The notes beneath the pieces are model-generated. The model did not search any database and was not told where the DNA came from. It saw only the letters and a program-made list of their open reading frames with translations. A stretch of 6,894 nucleotides of DNA from Chthoniobacteraceae bacterium (lineage in GTDB: Bacteria > Verrucomicrobiota > Verrucomicrobiia > Chthoniobacterales > Chthoniobacteraceae), in NCBI GenBank assembly GCA_947478975.1, contig CANJYI010000154.1:1-6894 (forward strand). The letters are read 5' to 3'. Positions within the stretch are counted from its first letter, which is position 1. Every line of letters starts with the position of its first letter. Below, in pieces: positions 6,632-6,894 of this stretch. The position numbers and the translations under genes are program-made.

Positions 6632-6676
6632 CCAGTTAGAACTGGGTCCGGGAAGGGAATCCCGTAAACCTTTTAT
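6632..6676 (+). terminator. Two small tandem hairpins after rodA, possible weak terminator
   Basis: Fifteen bases after the rodA stop, CCAGTT and AACTGG (6632-6637 and 6640-6645) form a tight inverted repeat. A second stem, CGGGA with TCCCG (6649-6653 and 6660-6664), follows with a six-base loop. A short T-rich run (CCTTTTAT, 6669-6676) comes a few bases later. The stems are only five or six pairs and the T run is not directly adjacent, so efficiency is doubtful. Position at the end of the ABC-rodA unit is the main support. Confidence 0.3.
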
Positions 6677-6685
6677 CTAGAGAGG

Positions 6686-6772
6686 TATCCGCAGATTTCG
6701 CAGATTTAACCCGAGTTCCGCAGTTTGGTGGTAAGGATGAAAAAGTTGCCTCGTCAGCAGAATCTGTGGGTA
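6686..6772. repeat. Inverted-repeat-bounded intergenic element (87 bp), MITE- or REP-like
   Basis: The ends, TATCCGCAGATT (6686-6697) and AATCTGTGGGTA (6761-6772), are inverted copies matching at 10 of 12 positions. Both mismatches become G-U pairs in RNA transcribed from the plus strand, so a continuous 12-pair stem could form. It may extend by GAG/CTC (6682-6684 with 6775-6777) across a small internal loop. Inside the left end is a perfect tandem 9-mer, CGCAGATTT at 6690-6698 and 6699-6707, with a decayed relative CCGCAGTTT at 6718-6726. CGCAGATTT-type repeats are, to my recollection, common dispersed intergenic sequences in some environmental bacteria; copy number in this genome is unknown. 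The ~63-base interior encodes nothing recognisable. Confidence 0.5.
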
Positions 6773-6894
6773 AGCTCCGGTTCAGGAAGCGCGCCAAGAT
6801 TATGATATAAAGAGACTTGCAGCGCTTGGAAAGTGCGCAGCCCATAGGCTCTACGTTTCACAAGGTTGCACTTGAGATTCAAGCCCTCCACCAC
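6773..6894. other. Unassigned intergenic tail
   Basis: No gene is recognised here. A frame on the plus strand is open from 6811 to the window edge (28 codons, beginning after a TAA at 6808-6810) but has no ATG, and its translation (RDLQRLESAQPIGSTFHKVA...) matches no family I know. AT-rich TATGATATAAA at 6801-6811 looks like a -10 region but lacks a good -35. A split stem is possible: GCGC (6789-6792) with GCGC (6835-6838), and CCAAG (6794-6798) with CTTGG (6825-6829). It may be the upstream region of a gene beyond the edge, or a continuation of the repeat element. Confidence 0.3.

Noticed and set aside
6636..6845. 69-codon minus-strand open frame after rodA
   Set aside because: It runs through the inverted-repeat element and its translation resembles no family. 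It looks like chance openness in a repeat-bearing gap.
1..6894. CRISPR array, tRNA, rRNA, transposase or phage genes
   Set aside because: No regularly spaced repeats, tRNA-like T-arm sequences, rRNA segments or transposase/integrase motifs were seen on either strand.

Overview
The window carries seven protein-coding genes on both strands, packed tightly. Six are complete and one runs off the left edge. GC content is high, except in the last ~280 bases, which look visibly more AT-rich. EF4 carries KAHP right after its G2 motif, menaquinone is made by the futalosine route (MqnC), and Shine-Dalgarno sequences are nearly absent. Together these suggest a Gram-negative, rod-forming bacterium, most likely of the PVC group and perhaps Verrucomicrobiota. 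That placement is inference from protein flavour; no marker in the window proves it.

Layout. Minus strand, right to left: lepA (elongation factor 4, 2464-659), a pyridoxamine-phosphate-oxidase-like flavoprotein (655-185), and the N-terminus of a MarR-family regulator (130 to beyond base 1). These read as one operon from a sigma70-type promoter at 2550-2522 (TTGACC, 17-base spacer, CATAGT). Plus strand: mqnC (2620-3726) diverges from lepA, followed by thiG (3838-4638), a DppF/OppF-type ABC ATPase (4707-5495) and rodA (5511-6617). The tail, 6618-6894, has no recognisable gene. It holds two small hairpins just after rodA, then an 87-bp element bounded by 12-bp inverted repeats with an internal tandem 9-mer, then unassigned sequence.

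How the genes relate. The content is mostly housekeeping: translation (lepA), quinone synthesis (mqnC), thiamin thiazole synthesis (thiG), peptide-type import (ABC ATPase) and cell-wall elongation (rodA). The plus-strand genes are co-directional but do not form one obvious pathway. mqnC and thiG each have a -10-like element only a few bases from the ATG, so they may be separate leaderless transcripts. The ATPase and rodA are 15 bases apart and probably cotranscribed.

No clearly new system is visible. The points most worth a second look are the altered PSE-x-x-K motif in RodA, the orphan short ABC ATPase, the possible leaderless starts, and the inverted-repeat element after rodA.
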